Shown: piece by piece, positions 12,275 through 25,825 of the stretch
Numbering within the stretch: position 1 is the first letter of the stretch
Layout of the letters: each line of letters begins with the position of its first letter
Origin: Rehmannia glutinosa
Lineage: Eukaryota; Streptophyta; Magnoliopsida; Lamiales; Orobanchaceae
Direction: 5' to 3'
Assembly (NCBI GenBank): GCA_016081115.2
Contig: JABTTQ020001116.1
Location: 55,049-119,048 of the forward strand
Length of the DNA: 64,000 bases
Notes under the pieces: model-generated
The model's input: only the letters and a program-made list of their open reading frames with translations
What the model was told of the DNA's origin: nothing
Databases searched by the model: none
Position numbers and translations under genes: made by a program

Positions 12275-14690
12275 TTGGATTACACTTATCCTCTTTATTT
12301 ACCGCAGTGCATGCCTACGTCGCCGAATTTGGAAGTCGCGACACCGCCGATAAGCAACACGGAGGAAAGTATTAATACTGAGACCACGAGGAGGATATTA
12401 ACGAAGGCAAGGATCCCAATATGGCGGATGAAAGAAAGAACCATGTACGACTATGCCAAGCCGTCTATGGACGGCATATCGTCTAGTATCGTAAGGCCCA
12501 TTGTTGCGACCCAATAATTTCAAATCAAACCGAATGTCATTCAAATGGTGCAACAATTTGTTCAATTCGACGGCCTACCGGACGAAGATCCAATAATCAT
12601 ATCGCGAATTTCCTTGAAATTTGCGATACCTTCAAAATAAATGGGGTCTCACGATGATGCCATCCGTTTACGCCTATTCCCATTTACTCTTGCGGACGGG
12701 CTAAACAATGGCTAAATACTTTGCCAAAGGGAACGCGATTACAACGTGGAACATCATGGCGAAAAGTTCCTTTTGAAATATTTTCCACCGCCAAAAGCGC
12801 ACGATTGAGGAATGAAATCTCTTCATTCACTCAAGAAGATGACGAGACCTTGTACGACACTGGGAGAGATTCAAAGAATTGTTGCGGAAATGCCCACACC
12901 ATGGCCTACCTATTTGGATGCAAGTCCAAACATTTTATAATGGGCTACTTTCTCGCAACAAGACAAATGATCGATCGGGGAAGGGAACTCTTAATAACAA
13001 AACGCCAGGAAGTCGCCAGGATTTGATTGAGGAATGGCCATGAACGGCTACCAATGGCAATCCATACGAGGTAAAACTAACAGTCGGTTGGTGTGTATAA
13101 TGCGGATCACGGTGAGTTACGCTCGCGCCGTGTCGAAGCATTGACCCAAAAGATCGGCGATCTAGCAGCTCCTAAACCACCACCACCGCATGTTTTATCT
13201 TGTGAAACTTGCGGAGGATTGCATAATCATCGGGACTCCCACACACAATACCTCACACCGAACATGCTAATTACGTTGGGAATCAAGGCAAAAATTACCC
13301 AAGTAATCCTTACAAAGAACACATATAATCCTAGGTGGCGACAACATCCTAATTTCGGTTGGGAAATCAAGGCCAACCACGACCTAATCCCAATCCCGAT
13401 CTACACACGTCTCCGGATTTTCACCCAAATCAAGGTAAGCCTAACTTGGAAGATTTTATAACAAAATTTGTGCAATCAACAGATCTCGATTCAAAGCGGT
13501 GGAAACATCCTTGAGAAATCAAGAGGCATCTATCCATAATCCGGAAAACCAAATAAGCCAGATTGCGAAGATGATTTCGAAAGGCCACAAGGTAGTTTTA
13601 GGGTAACATCGAGCCAAACCGAGGGAGCACGTAAAGGCAATCACCATCGATTTTCCACATGAGCATGGTTATGCCAATGCCGCCATGCAGAAATACATGG
13701 AGGATGACATGCCCAAAGAAAATCTCATGAAAAAGGAGGTTGCGAATCACAAGCCCAAGATCCCTTAGGAGTCTAAGAAGAAGATAGAAGGGAGGATGAT
13801 TTGGTAAGTACCTTGATTCTTTCAAACAATTACATGCCAATATTCCAATTGTTGACCCTCATTCAAAGCATGTTAGGGATCTTAATGACATCATTCCTAG
13901 TGAAAATAAGCTTAATAAATTATCAAATGTGCGATTGAATGATAAATGTCATTCCAATGAACTACCACAAAAATTTAATGATCCGGAAGCTTTATTATCC
14001 CTTGCACAATTGATGGTTTACTGTTGATAGGGCACTAGCCGACTTGGGAGCTAGTATCAACGTGATGTCTTATGAAACATTCAAGCATGCGAGGATTAGG
14101 TGAACTTAAACCTATTAGGATGGACATTCAATTAGCCGATAAATCGATTAAACATCCTAGAGGTATTATTCATGATGTGTTAGTCAAGATTGATAAATTC
14201 GTGTTTCAATCGATTTCGTTATTCTTGACATGCATGATAATATAGAAGTTCCCTTAATTCTAGGGCGTCCATTTTGGCTACCGCTAAATCTCTCATTGAT
14301 GTGCATGATGGAAAGCTTACTTTGAGAGTAGGGGGTGAACAAGTTATCTTTAAAATTCCTTTGAGAAATCCTATAAATGATACTTGTTTTCCTATAAACT
14401 TGATTGAGACAAGGATAAATAATTCTTTGCTTGATATGTCTTCTAATAAATCCTCGAAAGTATGTGATGTTCAATGTGCAAAAAGTTTCCACAGATAAAT
14501 CCCATTTTGAGAATAACATGCGGAAAAATAGGACCATGAAGGTCAATTGTTCGAAAATCGATACGGGTGGCGGTGTTGTTCAAAGAGATAAAATTTTTCA
14601 TAAGTTCAAGGCTCCGCCCGATTAAATCTTCACATTTAGGTGAAATGGTCCAGCTATATGACGTTAAAGAAGCTACCCGGGGAGGCAACC
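12275..14690 (+). pseudogene. gag-protease remnant, internal region 2
   Basis: Nearly the same sequence as internal region 1, with the gag core around 12700-13030, the CETCGG motif near 13200, the protease active site DLGAS near 14040 and LIDVHDGKLTLRVGG at 14290-14335. It shares the frame break just before the LGRP motif with copy 1, plus breaks of its own. No RT, RNase H or integrase. The shared break and shared deletion mean that both copies descend from one already defective element. Confidence 0.8.
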
Positions 14691-16065
14691 CGATGTTTGT
14701 GTGCAATTGTTTTCATTCATTTTTTTTTTTTATTTTATTTTCTTTCAAAATAATCATAAGTCCTTAGAGTCATTTTCAAATCAAAAAAAAAAAAAAACTC
14801 TTGAACATCTTCTTGGTTGTCCTAATTGGGAATATTTGAGATTTCACGGTATTCGAGTTGTGTATTGCTTAACTTTGATTAGGTATGAAGATGCCGTTGA
14901 AGGTCCGTGCACCAAAACAACCCAATGGTCGCTCAACACCGATTCCACTATTGTAGTAAGGTCGTATTTTTCTTTTTTCCACCTCTTTTATATCATTCTA
15001 ATTTCTTTTTTTTTTTTGAGTGTTTTGTGTGTGTTTGTCCATTTCTTTCTTTCACATTGAGGACAATGTGAATCTTAAAGTTGAGGTGGGTACAATAACA
15101 TTTTCGGAATGCTTGTGTGTTTGTTTTCAAGAGATGTGATTTTTTTTTAACAAATTGAGTATTTGCTAGTCAATAACTTGGCCCAATTATACCTATATTA
15201 ACTTGTTAATTTGTGTTTTCAGTGTGAAGCAATTGATTGTCTAGGATAGATTGACGTGGATGCGGGCTAAATTTTGACGAGATTTCCAACACCATAAATA
15301 TTTGATGTGTTAAGGCATATACGACGGTACTTAGTGCTATGAACTTCCGAGAACTCATGATTTAGTAGTGGTTAACTAGTTGTTAAACCAAGCTTGTGAA
15401 TAAAAAAAAAGAGAAAGAGAAAAATGAAAAAAAAAGAAAAAAAAAAAAAAAGGACCAATCGAGGTTATACTCCTCTATTTGTTGTTGCTTAGTAACTAGG
15501 AGCATTCATGAGCCCCATGTTTGTCTTTTTACGTAAAACGGCGACACGAATATGAGTATGGGAAACCACCTAGGAGTGTTTGAACATAAATTCAAAATAT
15601 AAACCTAGTGGAAGCATGTCTCGCCCAAAAAAAAAAAAAAAAAAAAAAGAACAAAAAAAAAAAAAAGGAGAATGAATACTCCTTGACTTCTCATTCCAAT
15701 AAAGTTCAAGAAGCTTGGTTATATGACTAGTAAGCTAACTACTATGATCCATTGAGTTCTTGTATTTTCATAGCATTATTGAATTGAAGTTGTTCATAAC
15801 TATCAATATTTGTGGCGTGATGATTTCAAGTCTCAATAATGCCCTACCGATATTACGGTCTTTCTTTCGATCGATCGCTTTGCAAAATAATTTTTTTTAC
15901 TGAATGGTTAATTCGGGTTGAGAAGGCTAAGAACTTGACTGCTTGTGTTCAATGTGTTGAAAAAGAAAAAAAAGAAAAAAAATTTTGTGTTGTGATTTAT
16001 TGAATCCCTCTTTTTGATATAATGTTTTGCTTGAGGACAAGCAAAGTTCAAAGTTGGAGGTGGTT

Positions 16066-17759
16066 TGATAAGGGTCTTTTTATGCACGTTTTATGTGTAT
16101 ATTTGAGTAGACTTCGAGTTATTTTATTGTTAGTTTTGTAAATTTTTGATTGTACATAGTTCATATTACTCCGAGGTGCTTTTATTGATGTAGATTGACC
16201 ATTCGGGGCTAATTTTGGTGAATTTCGGACCATGGATTCATGTCAAAACATACCGGGAGTTTAAGGATGCAAAAACGCTCGAAATTCCAAGCCAAACGCG
16301 TCATTTCGGGCCTTTTTGGTCCAACACGGGCAGGGTGTCGGGCAACACGACCGTGTTCACGGAGCTAAAAACTCGATTTTTCGCACAAAACAGCCTCCCG
16401 ACACGGCCAGGTCGTGTTCCCAACACGGCCGTGTCAGAACACGGCTGGCCGTGTTGGGAAAGCACGGCCATGTCGGGACGGAGTGCTGCGCACAATTAAA
16501 CAAAGACGGCCTGGCCGTGTCGGGCGACACTGGGCGTGTCCGGACCTCTTTTTGCAACTTTTCTTTGCGGAATTTGGGGAAAACTCACCAACCAACCCAT
16601 TTTGGCCACTTTTGTACACTTTTAACACCCTATTTTCTTTGAAACATGTCTCCATGTCCCCTCCTCATCACTTGAATACAAGAATTCACCAACCAACAAG
16701 GAAAATGGAGGCAATTGTTTAACAAAAGAGAGTACTATCAATGTATTGGTTGCCTATAAAAGCCAATGGTTGAAGTTGGGAGAAGCATTCAATTAGATAC
16801 TCGGGAAATATTCATTGTATTCATTTCATTAAGTAGAATTGGGATCAAGGGGTCTTGGAGAGAAAGCTTGGGGCAATATTGGAGAAGAAGGCTTGGAGCA
16901 ACATCATCAATCAAGAAAGAAGTCAATTGAGATTTTGATAAAGATAAGTACACCATGTCTACAATACTTAAATCTTCTTGTGTAATTTATTCTTTGGTCA
17001 AAATCATGTGTAGCTAAACTCTAGTGTTTGAATGTAATGAACTCTAGAATGGATTTGTGATTAAGGTGTGTATGTTTTTAATAAAATCTTCATATTTTGT
17101 GTGATTCACTTATATTATGCTTCGTTCATTCGAATTGATATATGCGCAATATTGATTTGAAGTTTATTTTTCATCCGGGAAATCGAGAGATTCATGGTGA
17201 AATAGAATCTATATAAGTGAAAAGAGTTGCATGCAATCTAGATATATGACGACATAAATCTTCCGGATTAGGTCAAACCTAATATGAGAATTCACAAATC
17301 GTTATAATGTTGTCTTGGGGGTTTTAACTAGAAAGAGATTTCGGTTAATCAACTTGAGATTAGAAGTTTTTCGCCTTGAGAAAGGGTTTAACTTAAATTG
17401 AGAATTTCTACGGTCCACAAGACATGAGATTTTATTAAAAGAGGTTGGTTTTTGCTTAAGGGCTTACGGTTGTATTTTTAACTTGTCAAATCACAAAAAC
17501 ATTCTGAGGGATTTACATTCAAACACATTTCTATCTCTTGATTTCTTATTTTACAAATCTTCCTTCATTTTTGCAATTTATAATTTGTTTTCCTTTTTCA
17601 TCGAACAAAAACTCGAAAATTGTTAGATTAAATAACAAAAAGACGGTAATTATTATTACTTACAATCCTCGTGGGAATGACACTCGGTACTCAATAATCT
17701 ATACTATAAAACGATAGGTGCACTTGCCTACGGTTTTAAAGGTAGCTTTTGAGCCATCA
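16066..17759 (+). repeat. LTR 3 of the Athila-like complex
   Basis: 1694 bp, TGATAAGGG to GAGCCATCA, preceded by the same purine tract as LTR 2. Downstream DNA is not retrotransposon sequence, so this is the right edge of the complex. Confidence 0.9.
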
Positions 17760-18804
17760 CCCCCTCAAATTTTTATATTTTGTAGTACATATATCCATAT
17801 ATTATATATCTATATATATAAATTATTTGTCTCCTATTTCGCCACTCCTCTCTTAAATATTTTCAATTCCGCCCCATCATGCTACAGTTTCTGCGTCCGT
17901 CCATGTTTCCTTGCATTATGTTTTTGCCTCTATTTGGTAACTAACAAATATTAAAAGTATGTATAAATTCCAAGTTGTAAATCATGAGAATCCCACTTCA
18001 CCAGTGGCAATAGAATTTAAATGTGCTAATATTGTGAGGGTATTTTTTAATACGTAGCTTCTTTAGCCAAGAAACAACAGCATATCATAAAAACAGAAAG
18101 ATTAGTGAATTAATAAAAGAGAATTTTAACATAATTGTTATCTTCTAAGACAGCAGTCTGGCTATTGGACAGTTTAGACAACATCCAATTATTTAATTAT
18201 CAATCATTGTCAGAAGTAAACCATCAGTTAGTTATGTTAGAATACAACAAACAATCTTTTCAAAAAAAAAAGAATACAACAAACAATAAAATTATTAGCA
18301 TGTTGAAACTATCATTCCATTTAATTGGCTGAACAGGTACTTTTTTTTTAATTTTTTTTTCTCTAGGGGGTAGGTTGTACTTTATAATTAAGTTTACCAT
18401 TATTCATTATTGGAGTATATTTGATATGGAATACAAAGATATCCTAGTGGCATGCCCTTAAACCTTTGATTTATTTGATTAAATAACAGTTTAATTTATC
18501 ATTTGTCCAAGGAGAATTGAGAAAATCCAAATTATCATATTCTTAGGTCCCTACAACCTTGAGCATATCTTTGAAATTCAGTCGAAATTGCCAATTAAAT
18601 GATTAAATCTCAACGTATCACACAAATTCTTTTAATATATTACTTGTGCCACACATGTATTTAATTTTCTCTTATCAAGATTCTTTTTTCTAACATCCAA
18701 AATAATTATATTTAATCAGATTTTTGCTTCGCATGTTACACTTAAAACATCTTAGGCAACACAACAGATCAACCATAAGGTATGCAATGTACATTAGTTA
18801 TTTA
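17760..18804. other. AT-rich intergenic DNA; right part of the split DNA element
   Basis: 17760-17903 is the likely continuation of the element broken at 4828. The rest is AT-rich with short direct repeats (AGAATACAACAAACAAT near 18240-18285) and no supported gene. Confidence 0.4.
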
Positions 18805-18808
18805 CCAC

Positions 18809-18895
18809 GAGTTTGTAGTTCAAGTTGTATTGCTCACCATCCGTAAAAGTCTTGATCGGGTTCGAACCCGATATCTTTCGATTTAGCTATGCTAG
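18809..18895 (+). repeat. Possible tRNA-derived SINE head
   Basis: TAGTTCAAGTTG (18816-18827) resembles a pol III A box, and GGGTTCGAACCC (18858-18869) is a good B box about 30 bp downstream. There is no tRNA cloverleaf, so a SINE fragment is more likely than a tRNA gene. Neither the tail nor a target duplication could be found. Confidence 0.3.
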
Positions 18896-18995
18896 CAAAT
18901 TCCAAATACAAATTAGGGCAGCTCGGACCTAATTTATTGAGGTTTATCCCGTGATTCACGTTCTCCATAAACCTCTAGAGCAAATGCGATGGGAC

Positions 18996-19472
18996 TAGTG
19001 GCGGATTCGAATTTTGAAAATGGGAATACGATAAGTATAACAAAATGTGCATATAAATAATGTTTAATATTTAAAGTTCTACAACAAAACACTTTTTAAA
19101 ATTTTGTAACAATTGATCATATAACGTAGATGAAAAATTAATACACATATATAAAAGAAATAATTAGAGTAATTAGAGAAAACAAGAGACAACAAAACAT
19201 AGTTTTGTAACATCATTGATATTAATAGTTTTTTTTTTGTTGATATTTTTAGTTTGTAGGTTTTGACTTTTACCAATTTATTTATTCAAATTGTTAATTC
19301 AATCTTTCAATTTTTTAATTTTTCTTTTTTGTGGGAATTTTTATTGTTTTATTTGGATTTTCTAATTCTTTTTGTAAAAATAGGGGTATTATTATTATTT
19401 TTTTATTAAAAATTATTGTTGGATTTTTTTTTTAATTTGTATCCCCATTCTTGCACATAGATCCGCCAGGGA
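18996..19472. mobile_element. Short inverted-repeat element (MITE-like)
   Basis: The left end TAGTGGCGGATTCGA and the complement of the right end, CCCTGGCGGATCTATG, match around TGGCGGAT, and the similarity continues inside (AAAATGGGAATAC against AGAATGGGGATAC). The interior is AT-rich and has no transposase. The ends resemble the widespread plant CAGGGGCGGATC type. Confidence 0.45.
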
Positions 19473-19599
19473 CCTCGGAAATGAAGTTCATACTTTACTG
19501 AATGAAGAAAAAGAGGGTATCCTGGTTTGACATTTGTCCAACCAGTTTGGTCATTGTAGTTAGAAATTGACATCATTTTTTAAATAAAGAGAGCTTCTA

Positions 19600-20600
19600 T
19601 AAGACATCAACAAACTGAGTCATAGTAATTCATAGTAAGAGTTTAAGGGTTGTACTTTGACAAACCTAACAAAAGTGCTCGAGCATATGTCGATGTAACT
19701 GCTCCTGAAAACTCAATAATTGACTCTCAAATTATGACATTATTGTTAAGACGACATCGGAATCGTCAACCATAAAGGGTAGCTGCGAATTTTTCTATAA
19801 CTAGAAGTGAGGCTTAATGTCACGTGGTTGGCCTTTATGACCCATTTTTCGTCATCTGCTGGGACAAATAGGCTCACCATCGTATGTAGTCCATTGTCTA
19901 GAATCATCTAGCATGATTCTAGATTAATATAGAAGAATCTAGAATATTCTAGAAGAGTCTAGAATAGTGTAGAAGAGTCTGGAATTTTCTATAAGAGTTT
20001 AGAATATTGCAGAAGAGTCTTGAATGTGGTAGAATAATATAGAACATTCTAAAATATTATAGAGTAGAATGGAACTATGTAGAAGGTTGTAGACTAGAGT
20101 AGCAAATTATAGCATAGTTGTAGAATATGTAGGAATTATTTGGAGAGTTATAGAGAATATCTCCCAACCGTTGGATTAAATCAATCACCGCCGTCCATAA
20201 GGGTTGGAGTAGTATAAATATGTGAAGAGTACCACATTTGTAATCAATCAAGCATCTTGTAAGCAAGTTGAGTGAGTAAAATAAATGTTCATTTCTAAAC
20301 ACTTGGGTGAGGCTGACTTAGCTAATCGCAAGGGGCGATTGAAAGAGCTAAGGCCGCATGGTAAGGAGCTAAGGTCACACGGTCGTTGTTGAGGGAACAA
20401 GTCCGTAAAATCAAGGACAAAAGTATATTGTAATTGAAATTTAAAAGAGTTAGGAGTTAATAATACTTTATGCATGTTCTCTCAACAAGTCCTTGAAATC
20501 AAGGACAAAAGTATATTGTAATTGAAATTTAAAAGAGTTAGAATAATACTTTATGCATGTTCTCTCTGAGGTGTGCCGCCATATTTCGGCAAAAGCTTAA
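19600..20600 (+). repeat. Possible solo LTR or LTR fragment
   Basis: Promoter-like sequence: a TCTAGAA-rich segment (19890-20120), then a CCGCCGTCCATAAGGG block, a TATA box GTATAAATATG at about 20213, and a transcript-start-like region. This is the usual build of a plant LTR. No second LTR, primer site or coding region is nearby, and I cannot fix the TG/CA ends. It also contains the tandem duplication at 20397-20567. Confidence 0.35.
20397..20567. repeat. Two-copy tandem duplication, unit about 86 bp
   Basis: The unit contains AATCAAGGACAAAAGTATAT and ends ACTTTATGCATGTTCTCTC; copies at about 20397-20483 and 20484-20567 differ by a few bases and short indels. Confidence 0.75.
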
Positions 20601-23600
20601 TAAACTTCGATTCACTTGGAAAATGATCACCATTACTCAAAGTTAATTTCCATTAGCGTAAGTGGCATATATTGGACCGGCTTGAAGATGATTTATCTAG
20701 TTTTAATTAGAAGTAATTACGAGTTAGATCTCCTCAACTTGATAATAAGATCAAAAAGAAAAGGGATACTTCTGTGATTCAACATCAAGCTTGCGATGGA
20801 ACGGTAATCATTCCTTTTGTCACTGTAGCATTATAGAAACCAAGCCCCCAAAATTTCATGAAACCAAGTCTCAATATTTGAAGACATCATCTTTTCTGTA
20901 TTGGTTAGAAAATTTCATGAAACCAAGTCTCAATATTTGAAGACATCATCTTTTTTCGTATTGGTTAGAAATATGTAACAGAGTATACTAAGAGTCTAAA
21001 ATCATAAGGTTGATAGACTATACATATTCTACTATCTTCAAATTGAAGTTATCAGTGAACTCATTTCGACAATCTACAAAAATTTCCACAAAAATGGTAA
21101 ATATCATAACTCAAAGTATTTAATAAAAGATCATATTTCAAAACACGTGCGTCCCACGTGATTTATATGACTTTACTAATATAATTATATTATTTAATAA
21201 TATTATTGATTAACATTAAAATATTAAAAAGTCATTTACAAATAAACAAACATTAGTTAAATACTCAAATTATTTAATTTTGAATATTTCAAAGTATTAT
21301 AATATATATTGCTTTACTGTAATTATTAATCGACGTGAATTGTTAAATAATTATTTTAAAGAAATCAATCCAAAACATTTTAACATTAGATGTATTTTAC
21401 ATAATTAGACAAGCAATTTAGCTTATAATTCATAAGCTAATGATTAATAAATCACAAGTTATCACATTAATAAAAAACAAATTGATCAAATAACTTCTAT
21501 ATTGAAACCCAACATAATATCATCATTTTATTTCACTACAACAAATTCAGTTTACCAACATAATTTACCCCCAAATTATACCGACAAATTACCCACAGAT
21601 CACCGACAATTATTAAATTTACCGACAAAAATATTGTAGGTATTTACCAACAGTTTAAGATTCTTTTATTAAGTATTTACCTACAATTTACAGTTATCTT
21701 AATAATTACATATAGATTTTTCTCTAGGTAAACTAATGTTTTCTTGTCGGGAATTTGTTATTTTTATTTAATTCAGAAAAATAAAATAAAGGTTAATAAA
21801 ATTCTTATATTTCTTGTTCTTACTTCTTTTATTCTTTCTCAGTTCTTCGATTAAAATAATATAAAAACCAAAATTATAAAATACATTATATGTAAAAGAA
21901 ACTTTTCATATATTATTTAATTCTAATAACACAGTCAATATTTTATCAACACATAAACTTAAAGTTTGCAATCCTCATGTTTTCAATGTATTAAATATTA
22001 ACCTAATATAAAAAAAATTAATCCATTATTAGATATTAAAGAAAACGATGAGAAGTGATAAGTCGAAATCTTGATTTTAAAACTCTATTCAATTGCATAC
22101 AAAATATTTTTTCTTGATAATAATAAAATCAAATATCGTCTTACGAAAGAAAAAATAAGATACCAATCTTCATGTTTCAACCTTCAATAACTAAATATAA
22201 TTAATATTAATAATTTTTATGTTTGAAAATTATTTTGCAAAAATTTATGTTTTTAAAAGTTATATAATAAACTAAAAACTAATTTAATTTAGTCTTTTAA
22301 ATTGCATAAAATTTTAGAAAGATATGTTATACTATTAGAGATGGTACTTGCAATTGCATTTGACTATTTTGGTTTATATTAAAATTTACATTGTAGTAAA
22401 TTTTATGAGCCATATAGTTATGAGAATCGTAATTATTCTTAATATTCTAAAAATAATATTTATTTGTTTGAAGAGACTGAAAATTTAAAATTGAGTTCAT
22501 TTAATCATGTTTAAAAATCATATTTTTTATTGTAAAATATAATTATCAATCTATTTTCAGTAGAGCTAGCAACGAGTTGGGCTTTTGAAATTTTTTGGGG
22601 CGGATTGGGCCAGCCCGATTTTGATCGAGCCGCGAAAATGCATGGCCCAACCCAGTCCATGTATATATTTTGTACACTAAAATTGTCGGGCCGGCCCAAA
22701 AGTCAGGCTAAGCCCAATTTTTTTTGGGCTTAAAATATTATAACCCAACCCAAACCTCGGGCCAGGCTAGATTTTGCCAGCGCTAATTTTCAGTGCCTTT
22801 ACTGGTAAAAAAATGTATAGTACTTTAATATTTATTTATATTTTTGATTGAATTTTTTATCAAAAAAAATATAGTTGACAAAGATTTAGATATCAAGTTA
22901 TAAAAAAAACCCTTAGCTAAACATGGTCACTTTGCTCGACTTTATCATTTTATGGTTTAACATAGAAAATTTGGTACATAAATAGTATTTTGAATACTAT
23001 ATTGGTACTTGAATTAACCTATATAAGAAATATTAAACTTTGACATAAATCAAATTATTTCATATTAAATAAGTTTCTTTTGTTTATTTATTTATTACAA
23101 TTCCATATAGGTACATTCGTGTTCAAAATTTTTATAATCTTTCATTTTTTGAAAATTAAAATAACTTGTATAAAATTTTATAATAATATTTATTTTTGTG
23201 CTTGAATTTTTATAAATTTTAAAAGTATACTTTTTAAAAGAACTGAAATTTTATCGAAAATGTCAATTTATATATATTATATGAAAGTCATTTAATTTCT
23301 TTAGATGTTCTAGCTATGACACATATTTTTTACTATTTTCTTTTTTTCTCAACTTTCTGTAATATATTTTGTTTGGTTTAATCCTAAACTATTTATGTGA
23401 GATTAACCCTCATAATTATATTTGATGGTCTCAAACTCATTAATGTCAAGTATAACTACTTATTTTAATATTTCATATTCTTAGTTTTCACTTTAGTTTG
23501 TTGTAATTATTTAATTTACTTAGTTTTTTATGAATGTAAGATTAGTATTTAAGTAACATATAATTTAAGTAAATGACACATTGTTATGTATTAAATGAGT

Positions 23601-23824
23601 TTTTTTTCTCCATTTTCCCCTTTTACATAGCATATGATCTTTTAGACTTAGTCAATTTTTAACTCATGTGTTTTTCAAATAATTTTACTAAAATTTAATT
23701 ATTTTAGTACATAATTTTTATTATCAATTTAACATATACATATTTTTTTTTAATTAAGTTAACCTTCTATTTTTTGTAATATGTATACAGCTTTTAACAC
23801 TTTTTTGCACTTATTCTTTTAATT

Positions 23825-23871
<47 letters not shown>

Positions 23872-25137
23872 CGCGATGCATGTATGTGTGTTTTCTCTGG
23901 TTAATTAAATCAACATCTATGTATTAATTACATGGATTTTGATATCTCACAATACATAGGAAACAATGTACGCTTGAAATTGGAATAAAAATAAAATAAG
24001 AAAGTCTCTTGTTTTCTATATTATTTATTTAACAATTATTAATATAATAATTTTATGATTATATATTATTAATCAATAGAGAGTTTTGCGACCTTGAAGG
24101 ACTTATTTTCTCTTTTTTTTATTTGGCATATATCAAAACTTCTTAAATATATCTTTTTATGTCTGATGTAATTAGATATTTGTTATATAAATTGTAATAG
24201 ATATTTTTATTATTGAGAAAATCCAAAAGAATATAAAAATATATATAATTGTGCATCATACTCCACTTTAAACAATTTTTTTTTGTGAAGGAAAACAATT
24301 AAAGTTTTCTTCTATAAGGACTTTTATATGTATGTAACATATGGTTGGAGATTTTGAAACCTAGTTTAATTTGGAATTGATTTTATAAGAAATTTAAAGT
24401 ATTTTTAGTGTTATGATTAAAAAATAATATATTTTTTCAGTTTTTGAAAAATAATTTGGGTATAAATGAACATTTATCCTATAATTTAACTAACAAATAT
24501 TAAATAAATAACAAAATACTTAATTGCTCTTAAAATAACCATATCAATGATACTTTTGTAAAATCAAAAGTTTTATGCATGCACTTTTATCAATGATATA
24601 AAGTGTGTGTGTGTATAATTGAACAAATAAAAGTTAATTAAGTATCAAATTACTTAGTTGCCCTAAAAATTTACTTTGTCAAACGGATATTTTTGTCTAA
24701 TAGAAAGCTTCAAGAATAAAATAAGAAAGTTTCAAGAAACATTCACACTTTTAAAATAAGCAAGTATAAGTATAAGTATATATATAGATAAATATATATA
24801 GATATAGAAATATATTATTACAAAAAGAACCTTGATGTTTGAGCTGATTACAAGAAAAAACATAGAGATATGGGTATGATATGGTTTTTTACTTATGAAG
24901 AGGTAAATGTAAAATAAAATCAAACTTCAATGGGGATTTCGTAATTTTCAATTTTTTTTTTAATTAGTCCCAACATCAGGATTTTTTTTAAACTGTCCCC
25001 CCCCCCATTTTTTGAGAAGATAATTATCCCTTTTTTTACTTCAATTCGGCTTGTCATATTTTGTAAATTATCAACCGACACGACAACCTTTGTAGGAATG
25101 GCTAGTCTCATCGACGGTCTAACAGTTTAACTGTTAG
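20601..25137. other. AT-rich intergenic DNA without genes
   Basis: No supported coding region. Items seen: a 60-bp tandem duplication at 20850-20970 (unit contains TTTCATGAAACCAAGTCTCA); CACTACAACAAA at about 21535 followed by ACCGACAAATTA-like words, reminiscent of a CACTA element end but with no partner end; a GC-rich GGGCCGGCCCAA-type transposon fragment at 22560-22795; and the microsatellite at 23825-23871. A C10 run lies near 24998. Confidence 0.5.
23825..23871. repeat. Compound microsatellite (TA)n(TG)n
   Basis: About 11 TA units followed directly by about 12 TG units. The length is likely to vary between individuals. Confidence 0.95.
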
Positions 25138-25458
25138 ATGGAGCCCCAACAACCAATCCGACCCGAAGCGCTCCCTCATCATTCCCAAATCCAAAATCCA
25201 AACTCTTTTTCCCCAAATCCTCCAACCCTAGAAAACCCAACATCTCTGTCACAGAAGGCCACCCATTAAACCCTCAAGTGGTCTCCGATTGTGAATAGAT
25301 CCAAAATTCTTGTGGGTTTCCCAATCGCAGTTCTGACAAACCACGGCCGATTTAGTGCAGCGGAAGATCGAAGAAGGCGACGAATTGCACGAATCGCAGG
25401 GTGTGTTTGTTGAAGAGCTGGTTCGTCGCGCAAACAGAATTACTTCACGGTCGTACTT
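25138..25458 (+). other. Coding-like sequence split by the MULE (left part)
   Basis: GC content and codon-like texture rise here. One frame starts at 25138 (MEPQQPIRPEALPHHSQ) and stops after 43 codons; another near 25358-25460 gives RKIEEGDELHESQGVFVEEL. The flanking DNA after the MULE (45758-45890) also has an open frame ending VQYIHGVGDKR. I do not recognise a family. It may be an old gene or retrogene fragment that the MULE landed in. Confidence 0.3.
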
Positions 25459-25467
25459 TAAATAGAG
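25459..25467 (+). repeat. Left 9-bp target site duplication of the MULE
   Basis: TAAATAGAG, repeated directly at 45758-45766. Nine bases is the standard Mutator-superfamily target duplication. The T before it also matches, so the boundary may shift by one base. Confidence 0.75.
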
Positions 25468-25825
25468 GGTTTGTACAAGTTTGGCCTAGTCAAATAGATG
25501 ATGTTCAAAAATGGCTTTACTTATTCCCAAAAGTTCAATAATGGCCTTCTTCTATGTTAAATGTCCAAATTACCCTTTCAAAGACTTTAATATACCAACA
25601 ACCCTCCAATTGCAAAGGTCTAAAATACCCCTTTTTATTTCTTCCACAAATTTGTGTATATCAACCGAATTTTTGGGGTTTGTAGTTCAACGAACCGAAA
25701 ATCCGTGCATCTCCTCCTTTCCAATCTTCGACATTGCAAGCGAAATCAACATCCAAGTTTGAATTTAGTTCCTCGACCTTATGACATTGTTTTATTCAAT
25801 TTATCCGTCATTTCGTTCATTTTTT

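Larger units (their letters stand above)
4829..17759 (+). mobile_element. Ty3/gypsy (Athila-like) complex: LTR-internal-LTR-internal-LTR
   Basis: Three copies of one LTR (4829-6531, 10468-12161, 16066-17759; each starts TGATAA and ends CCATCA) alternate with two internal regions of about 3.9 kb. The primer-binding site after LTRs 1 and 2 matches the 3-prime end of tRNA-Asp (TGGCGCCGTTG...), as in Athila. Each internal region has gag and aspartic protease remnants, then the short tail typical of the 3-prime end of Athila pol (GGAGGCAACCC), A/T-rich non-coding DNA, a TTTGCTTGAGGACAAGCAAA hairpin and a purine-rich tract. Reverse transcriptase, RNase H and integrase are absent from both, so this is a non-autonomous gag-only type (TR-GAG-like) that would need help in trans. 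No clean 5-bp target duplication: left flank TCGCC, right flank CCCCC. Confidence 0.88.

Noticed and set aside
4824..17764. 5-bp target duplication around the Athila-like complex
   Set aside because: The flanks TCGCC and CCCCC match at only three of five positions; I do not claim a TSD.
21535..21780. CACTA transposon end
   Set aside because: CACTACAACAAA and ACCGACAAATT words are suggestive, but no matching inverted end (TTTGTTGTAGTG) or transposase was found nearby.
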